From contig JAZBQD010000019.1 in assembly GCA_036583965.1 (NCBI GenBank), forward strand, positions 21,703,085-21,767,084: a stretch of DNA of 64,000 nucleotides, written 5' to 3'. The translations under genes and the position numbers were made by a program. The notes beneath the pieces were generated by a model. The model did not search any database. It was given only the letters and a program-made list of their open reading frames with translations, and was not told where the DNA came from. The DNA is from Prunella strophiata (taxonomy: Eukaryota; Chordata; Aves; Passeriformes; Prunellidae). Below, in pieces: positions 37,736 through 50,690 of this stretch (the first letter of the stretch is position 1; every line of letters begins with the position of its first letter).

Positions 37736-40700
37736 TTAGTTTGAGAGCTTGTTTTTTAATGCATATAAAAAGCTCTAAAAATAAAACACAAAATTTTAAA
37801 ATGTATGTCATTGATGGGTTGTTCTACTTAATTTAAAGGCAACAATCATCTTTCAAAATAAACTGGACATAGTGCATGGTGCCACTACTTAACTCCATCC
37901 AGTTTGGCCAAGCTGAGCTGTGTGTTATTAAGTTCTCCAGAGGTATCAGAGTGATTCCATGATCAAAACTTCTCCAAAGATAAAACAGTGACTTCTATTC
38001 TTCACCTGCTTTGCCAATGGTTATATTATATAGCTACACACTATCTATCACTTCTGTCAATTAAAAAAAAAAAACAAAAACAGGTTGCAGTTGTTTCCTC
38101 TTTCTGGCCTGCCTAACTATCATTGCAGCACTGTCTTCTACTGTGCTGATAGCTGATGGTGCTGCTGAGGCAACTGCACAGGAATTACCTCTTGGCCTGA
38201 ATCAGATGCAGTGAGAATAAACAATGTCCTCCACCACTGCAGGAGATCCTGAAACCCAGAGCTGGGTTTTACCAGCAGTAAAAATGCAGCAGACTAAATG
38301 TTCCCTCATGTTACATGCTCCCACAAACTACTTCATGTCCATATTTCTGTGCTCTCTGTGCTGCAGGATTTGGAATTCATTTCCTCCTTCCTCCCCCCCT
38401 CAACTGTCTTAATAAAAAGAATCAAGTTCCTTTTCCATTCCCAGGCCTGCCCTCTGCCCTCTTTCCATAGCATAGCCAGCCACCCTGGTCACGCCAGGAC
38501 CTCAAGTGAAAACCTAACACAACCAAAACTCTGTCAACAGACAGACTAAACCCAGGGTTTGCTCTTTACTGGGTTTAAGAGGGACCAGCTCTTGGTACAT
38601 TATTTCCAAGTTATTGATAGCCTTTTGTAACTCGCTTAAGGACTCCACTCTGCACTGTCACTTGAGAGTTACAAGACCATCAATAACCATAGAAAATAAT
38701 GCACCCTGAGAGAGGCCAGAGCAGAACCTCCTTCTCCAAAATCTTTCTTTACCCATGTAGTCTGCAGTGAACCACAGCACTGAGTGGCTCAGTAGTACAG
38801 GCTTCATCTGATACCCACGCACCAGTGAGGAGCAGCACTCCTCTTCCATAAGTCAGCATGTTCATTCTATTAGGGAAAAAAATTCCCCAAGAAAAATACT
38901 ACTGTTTCAGTTTTTTTCTGTGTGAAAAAGTGCAAGTCCCTGTCCTGTATAATCAGAGACAGCCTTGGAGCAAACACCCACATAGCACCCTGCTGCTATT
39001 CATTAATCGCTCCAGCAGCTTGCAATGAAATCCACAGGGAAATTTTATAGCCTTTCTTTAACTCTACACATCTGTTTGAAGACACTCCAGACAGACACAC
39101 ACACTACCAAATCTTTGAGAACTTGGTTCCTGTGGAATATCAGAGAGGTGCCAAACATACCTGCTCACACAAGAGAAAAGAAGTCCAAAGTCAGTGACCT
39201 CCATTTCCAGCACATGGTGAAATACTACTGCACAAACTGGCCTTGCCTGTGCCTCCAGAGGGTATCAATACATAACATGTCCTGGGAAACTCCCATGAGA
39301 TATGTGACATTCAAGAAGAAATGCTTTGGGAGATAAATATCAGCCTCTGAGAGCAAAGCAGCCAAGATGGTGCAAAGAAACAAAGTAAAGATGTTCATTA
39401 CTTCATCAAGACTGCAAGAAAGGACAGAAGTCACAGTTGCAAAGACAGAGCCTCCTCAGCTACTGTTGTTGTCAGACGTACACAGTTCCAGTGTAGAGAG
39501 TCTACACTTTGCTGGGAGAAGATGGTGACTAATGTTATCCAAAGAATTAGAGGAAATAATTCAGTAGTGCAATATTCAGCCCTACTGAAGTCAGAAGCCA
39601 TTTTTATTTGCTTCAGTAAGGCTGGAAAGTACTTTTAATCCCAGATTTTTATTTGATAACAAGACAGGGTATTTTGTAATCAAAGACACCAACAAGTTCT
39701 GAAGATTGAATTTTGAGCTGCTCTTTTTTCCTGAAGTTTAACCTGGGCATTTCTGAAAGACACAGACTTCCTCTGTGGTTTTTTTGAGATTGGAGCACAG
39801 GACAAAGCCTCAATGATGTCTACACCACTGCAGATACAAACTGCCACAGAAACTCACACTTTCCTTCTCCACTCCAGCATGTTCCTGTTCTGGTTCAGAT
39901 TTAGCCTCTGCATCCCATTTCAGAAACTGAGATTGTAGATAAAGACATAAAACCTGGTTAACTCTATTAACTTTACAACATCATGTCATGAAATGTCATC
40001 TCAGTTTCCAAGGCTGTCAATTTATGCCACAGCCCTTCTGGCCTGGGTTCCTCTTGCTCTTTCCATTCAGACATGCACAGCAGGCAGCAGCCTTTTTGAG
40101 CTCCCCAGCTCACCTGTGCACATGCACTCCAGAACAATATGAATATTACATGCAGCAGCCTTTGCAGCAAAGGATATATTAAGTCCTATATTTTTAATGC
40201 CACTTTTAGTATGCCTATAAAAAGACTCTATGCAAAAAACTGGATTATGTATTTGTGTTCTGTATGGGAATAGGGTACCAAGTGAGAGACATGGCAAGTG
40301 GGAATGCTCCCATCCAGGTGCAGCAGCCTTTGGCAACCTGCATCTTCATGGGATTTGCAAAGAATTATGTAAAACTTTTCCTCCTACAAGCATCAGACCT
40401 AGTTGAGCCCATAAGATTTTTACATCTCAAGAGGTTTTTACTGGGATATCACACTAGAAGTGCTGGTGAATGCTATCTTTCACAGTGACTAGGATGATAT
40501 GCTGCTCTTCAATTTCTCTGTAACCATTCAGACATGTGACATCTTTACAAATCGTTGTGTGCCCTCCTACAGCTCATATTAGAGGGCCAGAAGAAAGAGA
40601 AATGACTGCCAGAAACTTGTAACAAAATTCAGTATTTGGAGTTTTCTCTTATATTTGCCCTTACTTCTTCCAAACTAAACTAGGGGGAAAAATAATTACA

Positions 40701-43700
40701 GCTTCACAAATATCTTACCTGCCTTTGCATTGTCCCTTCACTGTACTTCAGTTATGGCCTGAAAAGATTTCCCCAGCAGCAAGAGAACATCTAACCTTCC
40801 ATGATCCTTGCAACTCTGGGTTTTCTTGAGATAACAAACATATGAAACTAGCAGGACTGGGAGTATGTTAAAGTATGGACAGCTGAGATCACTTCAAGTC
40901 TTTTCCTCCCCCCTGGCATGACATGCCAAAAGTGACATTCTGTAAGAAGTAGGGTTTCCTAGCACCACTTCTGCCAAATAACAGAGAGACTTACCTGGGA
41001 ATTAGGTCATTAAAACAGAGGGCCTGACTCACAGTGAGAGGTGGATCAATAAGTGACCTTTGACAGATTGGAGCCACTGATCAATGATTACTTTTTTATT
41101 AAATAATTCTTTTCCTTTACCATCAGGGACTCCTTCCCTCATACACAGCATTAAGATTAACCTTTGCTGCACAAGGATTAAAGGAGATGACACCATAGAG
41201 AACCGTCGAGAAAGCAGTGAGCAGTAAGGAAAAAGGCAACACAGAAGCTTAGCCCAAGGAAACACACTCTTCCCCTCTACTCAGGGCTGCCTCATGCTGC
41301 CTCATTTCCCCATCACTACTCCACCCATCTCTACTCATTGCACATAAGCACTGCCAGGTCAGTCTGAGAAAGAAGGCAGTGCTCAATTAAACTCTAAAGG
41401 CTGAGAAATCAGGGATACCCAGTGAAGGGCAGATGGGACAAGGTGGCACACATAATGGTCATAACAAAACAAATAAATCAGCTACAACATCGTAATGAAA
41501 ATCAAGGACAATTCAAAAGGAAGCTGTGCTGACCCACAGCTCCCAGGACCTTAATTGATGGCAGACACAACCTGAAGCATTTCTATTTCACTGTTTGGCT
41601 TCATCCCAAAACACTTCTATCCATGCCAAACTGTTTGTCTTCCCAGCATTTGCTCCTCCTGAGTGGATATCATCAGTCACACCCATCTGTGAGAGCTATT
41701 TTGTTATATGAGGAAAAAAGACCCTTAGGGAAAAGCACAGTTCATCAGATGTGCTATGCCTTGGACTTGGGTTCAGTCTTAATGCAGGTCTCCTGGGGTG
41801 ACCCTGTACACTGATCAGGTGTGCCCTTTGGCACTGTGCCCACAGCAGAAAGACCAGGTGGAACCAGGTGAAACCTTGAAGAGATGCAATACTGAAAGCA
41901 TGACACAGGGACATGAAAAACCCCAGCAGATGGCAGGGAAGAATTTCTTTCTGCTTTGACAGTGGTTTGCTCTAGTGTGGCTTTTACTGTGAAGGTTCTG
42001 CTGGTTTCTCCATATACTTCTTTAGATGATGTATCTCACAGGAACTGGAGGGAGGATCATAAATTCTCCACTCATGCAGTCTAACCCCATTATTCCCAGT
42101 AAGTGTTGTACCACAGTCCCCAGTATGTCTTTGTCTTGGTGCAGTGCCAAGGAACCAGGAGTCATTTGAGCCTCAGATGAGGAGAACATGCTACAGGCAG
42201 CACAGCCCTCAGCAAAAGGAAGCATTTGGCTAAAGAGAGAAACATGGAAACCAGAGAACAATACAACAAAAAGTGTCTAGTTCACTTCATACATCTTGCA
42301 TGTATATAATTCACCACCATATATTTCAACAGCTGTCACCCAAGGAGAGCTCACACAAATTTGAAGTGTCTCCCACCTATCTCAAAGAAACAGGAGACAT
42401 GCTCAGCTGAAGTCCACCCTCATCTAACCATTATCAATGCAAAAGCAGCTGCACTGATGGTAAAAACACATGCCCTGTCCCTTGTCTTCTGGGGTGATCA
42501 GCTGTTAATTCTTTAAGCCTTGATGTGTGAACCAGTAATTCAGCATGAGCCCTCCCCAACAAGAATACAGTGAATGTCTGCTGTCTTCAGAAGAGACATC
42601 TACTGCCCTTATCACTTCACACTGGTTTTAGTCCATGCAGAAGAAAATGCCTTGTGGAAGAAACAGAACCATGTGCACTAAATCAGAAGCTAAATTATCA
42701 ACAAACAGATCTTAGTAGTTAGGGAGAGGTTGGGGAGCCTCATCAACTACTTTGCACAGAAAAACCCCACCCAATGTGACAAAGCTTGCCCCTCTGAAGA
42801 TGGCAGTAGGCTCTCAAATCTTCTAGACTTGCTTCGACAACACATTTCCTGGCCCTGTAGGCCTCATTTCTTTGGACATACAGACTCATTGGTGTCTTCA
42901 AGGTCTCAATCTGCACATACAGTGTTTCCTAGCATTCTGAACTTCCTCTCCTTTCTCATCAGGGAAAGGAAGAATCACAGGGATACCTCATATTTTAAAT
43001 CTACAGAATTCTTGTACAGACTAAGAAATTGCATCGTACACATTTGTGCTCCCCTTTCAATCCTCAGCAGAGTTGCTGGGCCTCACTCCCATATCAAATC
43101 CCAAAAAGAAAGCCTTCCAACACCTTGTCACAGACAGCAGGCAGGACCAGCCAGCATCAGCTCCCCAAGAGACCTTCCACTGTCACACCAAGCAGAGAAA
43201 GCTGGGAAACACAAGACTCCACCTCTCCATCCAGAGAAGCCAAGGAGGGATGAGGCTACCCAGTGTCAAATCCCAGCCTCAGGCTGGTCATTTGATAGAA
43301 GGTGGGATTTTAATTCCTAGTTTTAATCAAAGAAAATGTAGTTACAGACTTTGAAAAGCAGTGGCATCACGAAGAAAAGTGGCAAGAGTCTGCATAAATC
43401 TACTTGCCAAGTCCCCTGTTTCCCCTGGAGAAGGAAATGAACCAAGAGCAGATGCAGGAGCTGTGCTGTCCCTACAGTATCATTTCTTCCCAATTCATGT
43501 ATCCATGCTTTGTCCTTCCACTCACAAGGTGCAGACTGACTCCTCCCTAGGAACTTGATCAGACTATAGGATTTGAAGAAAATGTGAAGGGAATTATCTC
43601 CTTATCCTATAGAAACCTGCACCCTCCTCATTTCTTCTCAAGGCTTTTTCCATGTTTTTCATTTCCTGCAATGATCTATATAACTGAGCCATGTCTTTCT

Positions 43701-43803
43701 TCTCATTATGAATATTAATTATTAGCCTATTCAATAATTTAAGTGGTCCAAAAAGATACCATTCTTCAAACCTTTTCACCTTGAACAGAGATGCATCCAT
43801 ATG

Positions 43804-43804
43804 C

Positions 43805-43837
<33 letters not shown>

Positions 43838-43840
43838 TTT
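43804..43840. repeat. (AT)n-T21 simple repeat
   Basis: About eight AT units run directly into an uninterrupted tract of roughly 21 T. Read from the minus strand it is A21 followed by TATATA. Confidence 0.97.
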
Positions 43841-45481
43841 AAGTGAATAGGATCAAGGCAGTTAAAGACTGGCATCTTCTTTCCTAGAAAGCTTTGAAAT
43901 TCAAAAACTTGCACTTATTTTTTAACAGATCTTACACTGATTTTAAGCACGCTTAAAATTAACAAAAAATTACAAAGCTTTATTGCTATTTGTCTTGGAT
44001 CAAAAAATAAACTGGCATAGGTAAATTCTATTCCATTAAAGGATACTACCAATTAAAAGAAAGCACTATTCTATTTGAGTAGGTTTTTATTTGCTATTGT
44101 TGCAAGCAACACCTAAGATTAATCCAACTGAAGAATTAAAAGGGAAAATGCCTTTCACCTAAGTGCTTACTCCATGCATGTGACAGTACTTTGTGCCAAG
44201 CCAGTTTGACTGTTTCTCTTGTAAGCAGTCAGATCCCCTCTGGATTAGATCCATAGAAATAGGGAAGGAAAAATACCTGTGGAAATGTAACTGCAGAAAC
44301 TCAAATATTAGCAAGTGAACCCAAAGAGAACACCTTTTCTTTTCAGCTAAGTAAAATGAAGCTGCTGCACAGTCCTTAAACAACACACACACTCTGAAAA
44401 TCCTCTCCCTCAAATAAACACACATTTCCCATCAGGCACAAAAACATATTCAGTGTTCAACAGACAGTGTCAATACTGGTTACAGTCTTTTTCACACACT
44501 CTACCCTAGAACGATGAGACATCTATGATTCATTCTCCAACCCACCTCTCCAATCACACACCTAGGAGGAAGGCATGTTGAATGTTTTGGGGGTTGTTTT
44601 CACACCAAAGAATAAAAATATTAAAAGCATTGCATTTCTTTTGGGATTTTGTTCCTCCTCAAAAGGAGTCTCGTCACTTAATTTTTCCCTTCTGCATTTC
44701 CCCACACCTCCCCTACCTGATATTCTTTCCCTTCCCAGAGATTGTCTTCTTTTCAAGCCTTGCTCATTCCAGACATCCCTTCCACTGTTGCCTCCTGGCT
44801 CTCCCCTCTTCCTTTCTGTGTGAAGTCAGACAGGTTCTTGTGCAGATGTCAGCAGGGTCAGCACACACATGAAGCTTTGTTAGATCTACACTTCATAAAT
44901 CAGAAAGCTGTCTTCTGCTCTCTTTATTCACACTCTTCATTCAAAAACTTTTTCTCTAGTCCTTCTCCCTCCCAGCCTCTTCTACTTCCCTATGTACTTT
45001 TGCCTCACCAAAAGCATCAGTACTTTTTTTCATGTTTTTATTTCTTGCTTTTAAAACTTCCTTTTTCCAACCTGTTTTCCAGCTACTTCCTTTGGATTCT
45101 TTTGCTACCAGGCTGTCATCTATGCTGTTAGTGCCAACCACATCTACAGTACAGTTAAATCACTTATTAGATTCCTTTTTTACTTATTTTCTTAGTTTGT
45201 TCTTTGGAGTCCTAGCACTGTCAGTTCCCAATCAAACAGACATCAGACCTATACCCTGTCCCCTCCTTCTCTGAAATGGCACAATCTTTTACTGGGAACT
45301 GACTACTCTTACAGGATACAACAGCCAAACCTTTTCACAGGGGCACATGATGATGTGTAATGGTTAAGAAGGTGGTTTACTATGAACTGATTGGAAGAGA
45401 TAAGTGAAACCTTGATAACCAAGGCTGACTCCATTTACAGTTTAGACAGAAGTTTGTGCCTGACCATTCTGAGCAACTTAT

Positions 45482-45517
45482 CATAAGAGAAAAAAGAAAC
45501 ATAAGAGAAAAAAGATT
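45482..45517. repeat. 18-bp tandem duplication
   Basis: CATAAGAGAAAAAAGAAA is followed directly by CATAAGAGAAAAAAGATT (16 of 18 identical). A recent slippage-type duplication. Confidence 0.93.
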
Positions 45518-46691
45518 CAACTGAGATATTTTAGTTGTGGACAGAGCTAAGCAAAGACACAGAGAAGCTCCAGGGCAAGAGAAGTCCGCCCCATCAGCCA
45601 AATACTAGAGCAACCATTTAACTCTTTAGAGCTCAAACCCTACAGTCAGCAGGCAACTGACTGAAAGAAAGGCAACTTTCCAGCTACTTAGAGTAGCTAA
45701 GAGCAACGAGTCACAGGGGTCAGCATCTATGATGCAAAGAGTTTCACCTGGAAACATGAGAGAAAAACAGGACAGTAGCATCTGCCCACTAGGCTGCTCC
45801 ATAAGGCACATCATTGGACCAAGACACACACACTCCCAACCCCCAAGCAGTGATTCAGGACAGAGCCTTTCAAATTGTGATGCACAATAGTCCACGTGAA
45901 AGTTGTTTGCAGTGACCTGTTGCTTCCACACCTTATAGGAAAGTTGCCTACAATATCAGCCCCAAACTTGTGGCAGGTTACACTGTGACATGACACACTA
46001 CACCAGGCAGATGCAGAAGGGTATGTGTGCAGGTGACAGAGGAAAAGGCAGTCAGAGAAGTGAATAAACACACAGGCAGCAGTGATTGAAAACTCTGAAA
46101 GTCTAAGGTCTCTGCAAATGCCTGAGTAAAAGCAGAGGCAGTCTCCCAGATCGATTATGCATGCACGCCACTGAAAACACAGACTGCTAAAGTGCCAGAG
46201 CTCTGCTGGATAATTTATAGGCTGGTGTTAGTATTCACAGAGTAGTGGGCAGAGTTCAAAGGAACCAGGTGAAGAATAAAAGTTTGAGCCTTATGAAAAC
46301 ACCATCACAGCCAGCATGAGCATCTGCACCACAAAGGGCTTCAGTTGTGCTGGGTACAGGCAGAAGCCAGCAGATATTATCAAAGTAGGAGCCATTAAGT
46401 GGTATCTTGGCACAGGGGCAGAGAGTTCAGGGAGGGTGTACAATCAAAGCAGGCAGACGTGTGAACTTTGTAAGTGCTGAGCACGTGCCTGCTTGACTTT
46501 TGGGAAAGCAGAGGGAAGTTGTGTGCCAAACAGCCTGTGACCCATCCCATCTTCTAGCACAACACTTCCTCACAATCTTCCTGATTCTTTTACACTTGCC
46601 ATACACCAGATTTCCTGGGCTTCTTGTGTCACAGAGATACACACCAAGCAGGGAATAACTGAAGACCTTCACATGCCTTTTTCATTAATGG

Positions 46692-46754
46692 TCTCACCAG
46701 GATTTGAAGCCAGGACTGTAGGGAAGAAATTAAGCATACTAAGCCATCCAAAAT
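46692..46754 (-). repeat. tRNA-derived SINE head or tRNA pseudogene
   Basis: On the minus strand an A-box-like sequence, TGGCTTAGTATGC (46746-46734), precedes a B-box-like GGCTTCAAATCC (46711-46700), followed by TGGTGAGACC. The spacing is compatible with the pol III promoter of a tRNA. The arms do not make a full cloverleaf, so it is not a working tRNA. Confidence 0.4.
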
Positions 46755-48375
46755 GCAAGCTTTATTTAGGTGAGCTTGAGTTTTCCAGCTTTATCACTGC
46801 CTGAGCCTCTTAGACATCTAGTTATCCAGAGACAAAGATGGCAAGACAGTGAGGTCATCAATTTACTAAGCCTTATGTCTGCTCACGTTTCAGATTAGAC
46901 ACAACACCAATGGCATTAGAATAAGTCCTGTGCAGTTGACTTCAGCAGAGATGTAAAGCAAAGGCTGCCTCACCCGTCTTCACTCCTCTCTCTGCAAGGC
47001 TACTCTAAAACCAGATCTTTCAAACAGATATGCAGGTGCACAGCATGTACTGCCACTATTCACTGTTACCACCTAGTGCTGGAAACAGAGTGCAAGGGAA
47101 AGCACACTATACAGACAAGATGAACTAAGGGATTTAACCAGTATTTTTAGTATTGCATGCATGCCCAGAAAATGCCTTTAAACTCATTGTCATAACTTCC
47201 ACAGCACTCAGCAAAATCCTCTCCAGCCCTACTCCAAAAGAGAGTTTTCTGGAGGTACAAGTAATTTTCTGTTCTAGAACCTTTCCTAAACGAAGCTCTC
47301 TGCAACACCTACCCAAACTGGGAAGGCCCACAGGAATTTGGTATAATACAGTGTGCTGCTAAGCATTCTAACAAATACTCATCTGACTCACTTATTCCTG
47401 CAGGTTAGCCTTCAGGGACATTCTGTCTGGGTGCAGTACTTGAGGCTCAATCAATTATAGAAAGTTATCTCTATTACAGGCCACAGAGGGGCATGCTTTA
47501 GAGACACAGATCACTTAGGATGCAAACCTTTTGTTCTACATTTAGGCAGCATCACACAACAAAATTCTTGTGTATGACTGGGGAACACAGTAATAGAATT
47601 CAATAGAGTAATTGTCACTACAACTAGACTCCTCACTGTACAATTAGAATATTAACGTGGATTTTTCTCCATAGAATCTGGAGGACTGCAGTATTGATGG
47701 ATGCTCATTCTTTTAGTCATGAGAGGGTTGAGCAGGAAAGAATTGAAACAAGGAACCTATGTCTTTATTCTTTTAAGCAATGGCAAAGAATCTCCATAAA
47801 GAGATGGCAACACTATTACATGGAATATGTAACTTGATTCAGTTCTGTTGCTAGACATCATTAGGGTCTTGGCAATTTATTGTTAGTCCACAGAATCATT
47901 CCAGGTGGGTTTTTAACTGCAATGCTATTACAAGTCAGAGGACAAAGGTACATGGTGCACAACACAGAATGTTGTGGGTTGGCAGCATCTGCTGATATGT
48001 CTGACAACCATTAACGGAGAAAGTTTGGAATACTATCTCAAACCAATTCTAAGATGAAGAGTGTACCAAATGTGATTAAATAAATCGGTCTGTTGTCTAT
48101 GATCTTCAACAAAAATAATTTCAACTCCATCTATTGAATTTGAGACCTTTTTCAGAGATAAAAAATAGAGATAGCAATTTGCTTTTGTCATGAAATAACT
48201 CAATGGCAGGATGAAAAAGAAAGTTTGTGCTTCCTGCCCTTTCCATTTGATTATTTACCTCTGACAGTATAAAGAAGGGACATGTCAGGGGGAAAAAAGT
48301 CACAGAACAAGAACAGCAACAAATAAAACACATGAAAATATCTAGACAGAGTCCAGTGAAAAGAGGCTATAAAGC

Positions 48376-49456
48376 TGTGTTTGCATGGCAATGTTCTGGT
48401 AACTGGGAGGCTGCAGGTATTGATCCTCTGAGAACTTCTAGAAGCTTCTCCCATGTTCAGTAGAGCCAATGCCAGTGAGCTCCAAGACAGACCTGCTGCT
48501 GGCCAAGGCTGAGCCCATAAGTGATGGTAGTAACACCTCTGTGATAACCAGGTTATGAAGAAAAAAATGTTTCTGCACAGAATTAATTGCAGTCAGAAAA
48601 GAGAGGAGTGAGACTGTATGACAGGAAGAACTCTGCAGAGCACCAAGGTCAGTGGAGAAGGAAGGGCAGGAGGTGCTCTAAGCACCAGAGCTGAGATCCC
48701 CCTGCAGACCACAGTGAAGACCATGGTGAGGCAGAATTTGCCACTGCAGTCCATGGAAATCCATGGGGGTGCAGAGATCCACCTGCAGCCCATGGAGGGG
48801 ATCCACGCTGGAGCAGGTGAATACCCAGAGAAGGTTGTGACCCCTTGGGAAACCTGCACTGGAACATGCTTCTGGCATGACTTGTGACCTTGTGGGGGAC
48901 CCACACTGAAGCAATCTGCTCCTGAAGGGCCACATCCTGTGGGAAAGGGATCTATGTTGGAGCAGTTTGTGAAGAACTGTGGACTGTGGGAAGGACTTAC
49001 ACTGTAAAAGTTTGTGAAGAACTGAATCCCATGGAAGGGAGCCCACACTAGAGCAAGGGAAGGACTCCTCTCCCTGAGGAAGGAGCAGCAACAGAAACAG
49101 CATGGGATGAACTGACTGTAACCCCCATTCCCCATTCCTCCTGCACTGCTGATAGCAGGAGGAGGTAGAGAATCAGGAATAAAGCTAAGGCTGTGAAGGA
49201 AGAAGGGCTGTGGGGAGGTGCTTTTAGGATTTTGTTTATTTCTCATTATCCTACTCTGATTTTGATTGGTAATAAATTCAACTGCCTTCCCCAAGTCAAG
49301 TCTCTTGCCCATGACAGTATCTGGTGAGTGCTCTCCCTGCCCTTGTCTCAACTCATAGACCATTTGTTATATTTTCTCTCCCTGTCCAGCTGAGGAGGGG
49401 AGTGGCAGAGCAGCTTTGGTGGATACCTGGCATCCAGCCAGGGTCAAACCACCAGA
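48376..49456 (+). mobile_element. Avian LTR, solo copy A (sense +)
   Basis: About 1.1 kb matches a long avian endogenous-retrovirus LTR. It begins near TGTGTTTGCATGG and ends near CATCCAGCCAGGGTCAAACC. The middle consists of imperfect short internal repeats around 'ccatggaaatccatggggg' and 'ctgcagcccatgg'. AATAAA sits at 49271-49276. No gag or pol flanks it, so it is most likely a solo LTR. The antisense ORF of 256 codons (48593-49363) is a by-product of these internal repeats. Exact edges and the family name were not determined. Confidence 0.75.
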
Positions 49457-50218
49457 AGCAAGACAGGAAAGACTTCAATGGAAATAGAGAGAAGAGGTAT
49501 AAACTGTTTAACATATAGAGAAACCAAAATTACAGAGAAGAACAACCAAATCTGAAATGATATACGAGTCAGTTTACAAACAGAACCCTTTTTCCAGCAC
49601 AATTACAGTGACAGAATAATCACTGGAGAGCTTTAAGAAATCATTCACTGAGCACTTACATGGGATAATCTAGCAAAGGGACCCAAGAGACCTTAAAGAT
49701 CTTAAAGAACAAACTCCTCAAAGCACAAGAACAGTTCAATTCAATTTGTGGGAAGCCAAGTGGGTGTGGAAGGAAGCAGGCAGCTGAATGGGAAACTCCT
49801 GACAGCACTCAAACACAAAAGGATGCGAATGAAAGGTGAAAGTGGGGGTGTGCTTCTCAGGAAGAATACTGAAACTCTGCCTCAGCATGTCAGGATGAAA
49901 ATTAGAAAAGCTTGAAATTGCATGAAAATTCATAAAATGTGAAAGGCATCAAGAAGGGCTTCTTAATGCACCCTGCTAGCAAAAGCATGACTAAGAAATC
50001 TGTGGGCCCAAAGCTGAATGGAACAAGAAACCAGTGGTAAAAACATTTAGCTTGCCTATGGATGGCATTAGATACCTTTTGCAGCACTTTGGTAAGTCAC
50101 CACTTCAGCCAACAAACCTCCTGCATTATGCCACTTACTCTGAATATTCATCCTGCTGAGATCCATCAGTGTCCTTCAAAATGCAGGGCAGCAAAATCCC
50201 ATGTCTAGTCTCATTCCC

Positions 50219-50256
50219 TTTCCTTTGAAAACTACAGTTTCCTTTGAAAACTGCAA
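50219..50256. repeat. 19-bp tandem duplication
   Basis: TTTCCTTTGAAAACTACAG is followed by TTTCCTTTGAAAACTGCA. Two adjacent near-identical units. Confidence 0.92.
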
Positions 50257-50544
50257 TGGACACTTCATTGTTAGACCAGTGTGTCTCCCTATCTATACCA
50301 GATGAATGATGGGAAGTTTTGGGACAGAAAAAGCTACATTGAGTGAGAATTAAGCTGTTTTATTTAAACAGATGGAAGATGCACACACAACGCCACCAAA
50401 GCAAAGGACGCAGTTTGAATTATTGTTATAATTCTTTGCCACATGCCTACAGAAAGCTTGACAACAGCTAAGCTGTCAACATGCCATCATACCACCCATC
50501 CTGCTGACCAATCTTTGGGTTTTCTGTACTCCCCCAGTTATCTG

Positions 50545-50690
50545 TGTCCATCTGTTGTCTCCTGTCTCATCCTTAGCTTGCTAGCTCTTTGGGGCAGGGA
50601 ACATTTTTTGCCCTGTGTTTGAACAAGCATTGTGTAGGTGCTACCACAATAGGCAGGAATAAAAATAACAACAATAATTAGGTTATATCT
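50545..50690 (+). repeat. Ancient amniote SINE/MIR-like tail
   Basis: Contains GCTAGCTCTTTGGGGCAGGG, then 'ccctgtgtttgaacaagcattgtgtaggtgcta' and a terminal AATAAAAATAACAACAATAAT run. This matches a tail shared by many old reptile and bird repeats. It is well preserved compared with the copy near 21.2 kb. Confidence 0.6.

Larger units (their letters stand above)
36111..48375. other. Non-coding intronic stretch
   Basis: About 12 kb with no supported gene. It contains a MIR remnant (37570-37735), an AT/T simple repeat (43804-43840), an 18-bp tandem duplication (45482-45517) and a tRNA-like element (46692-46754). The ORF of 196 codons at 42730-43320 has no recognisable domain, start context or splice setting, so I leave it out. 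Nothing else stands out. Confidence 0.75.

Noticed and set aside
42730..43320. 196-codon ORF, plus strand
   Set aside because: No domain, signal sequence or splice context. Its amino-acid composition looks like random translated intron, and it overlaps other equally open frames.
48593..49363. 256-codon ORF, minus strand
   Set aside because: It is the matching antisense frame of LTR copy A. Listed under findings only as a likely annotation trap.
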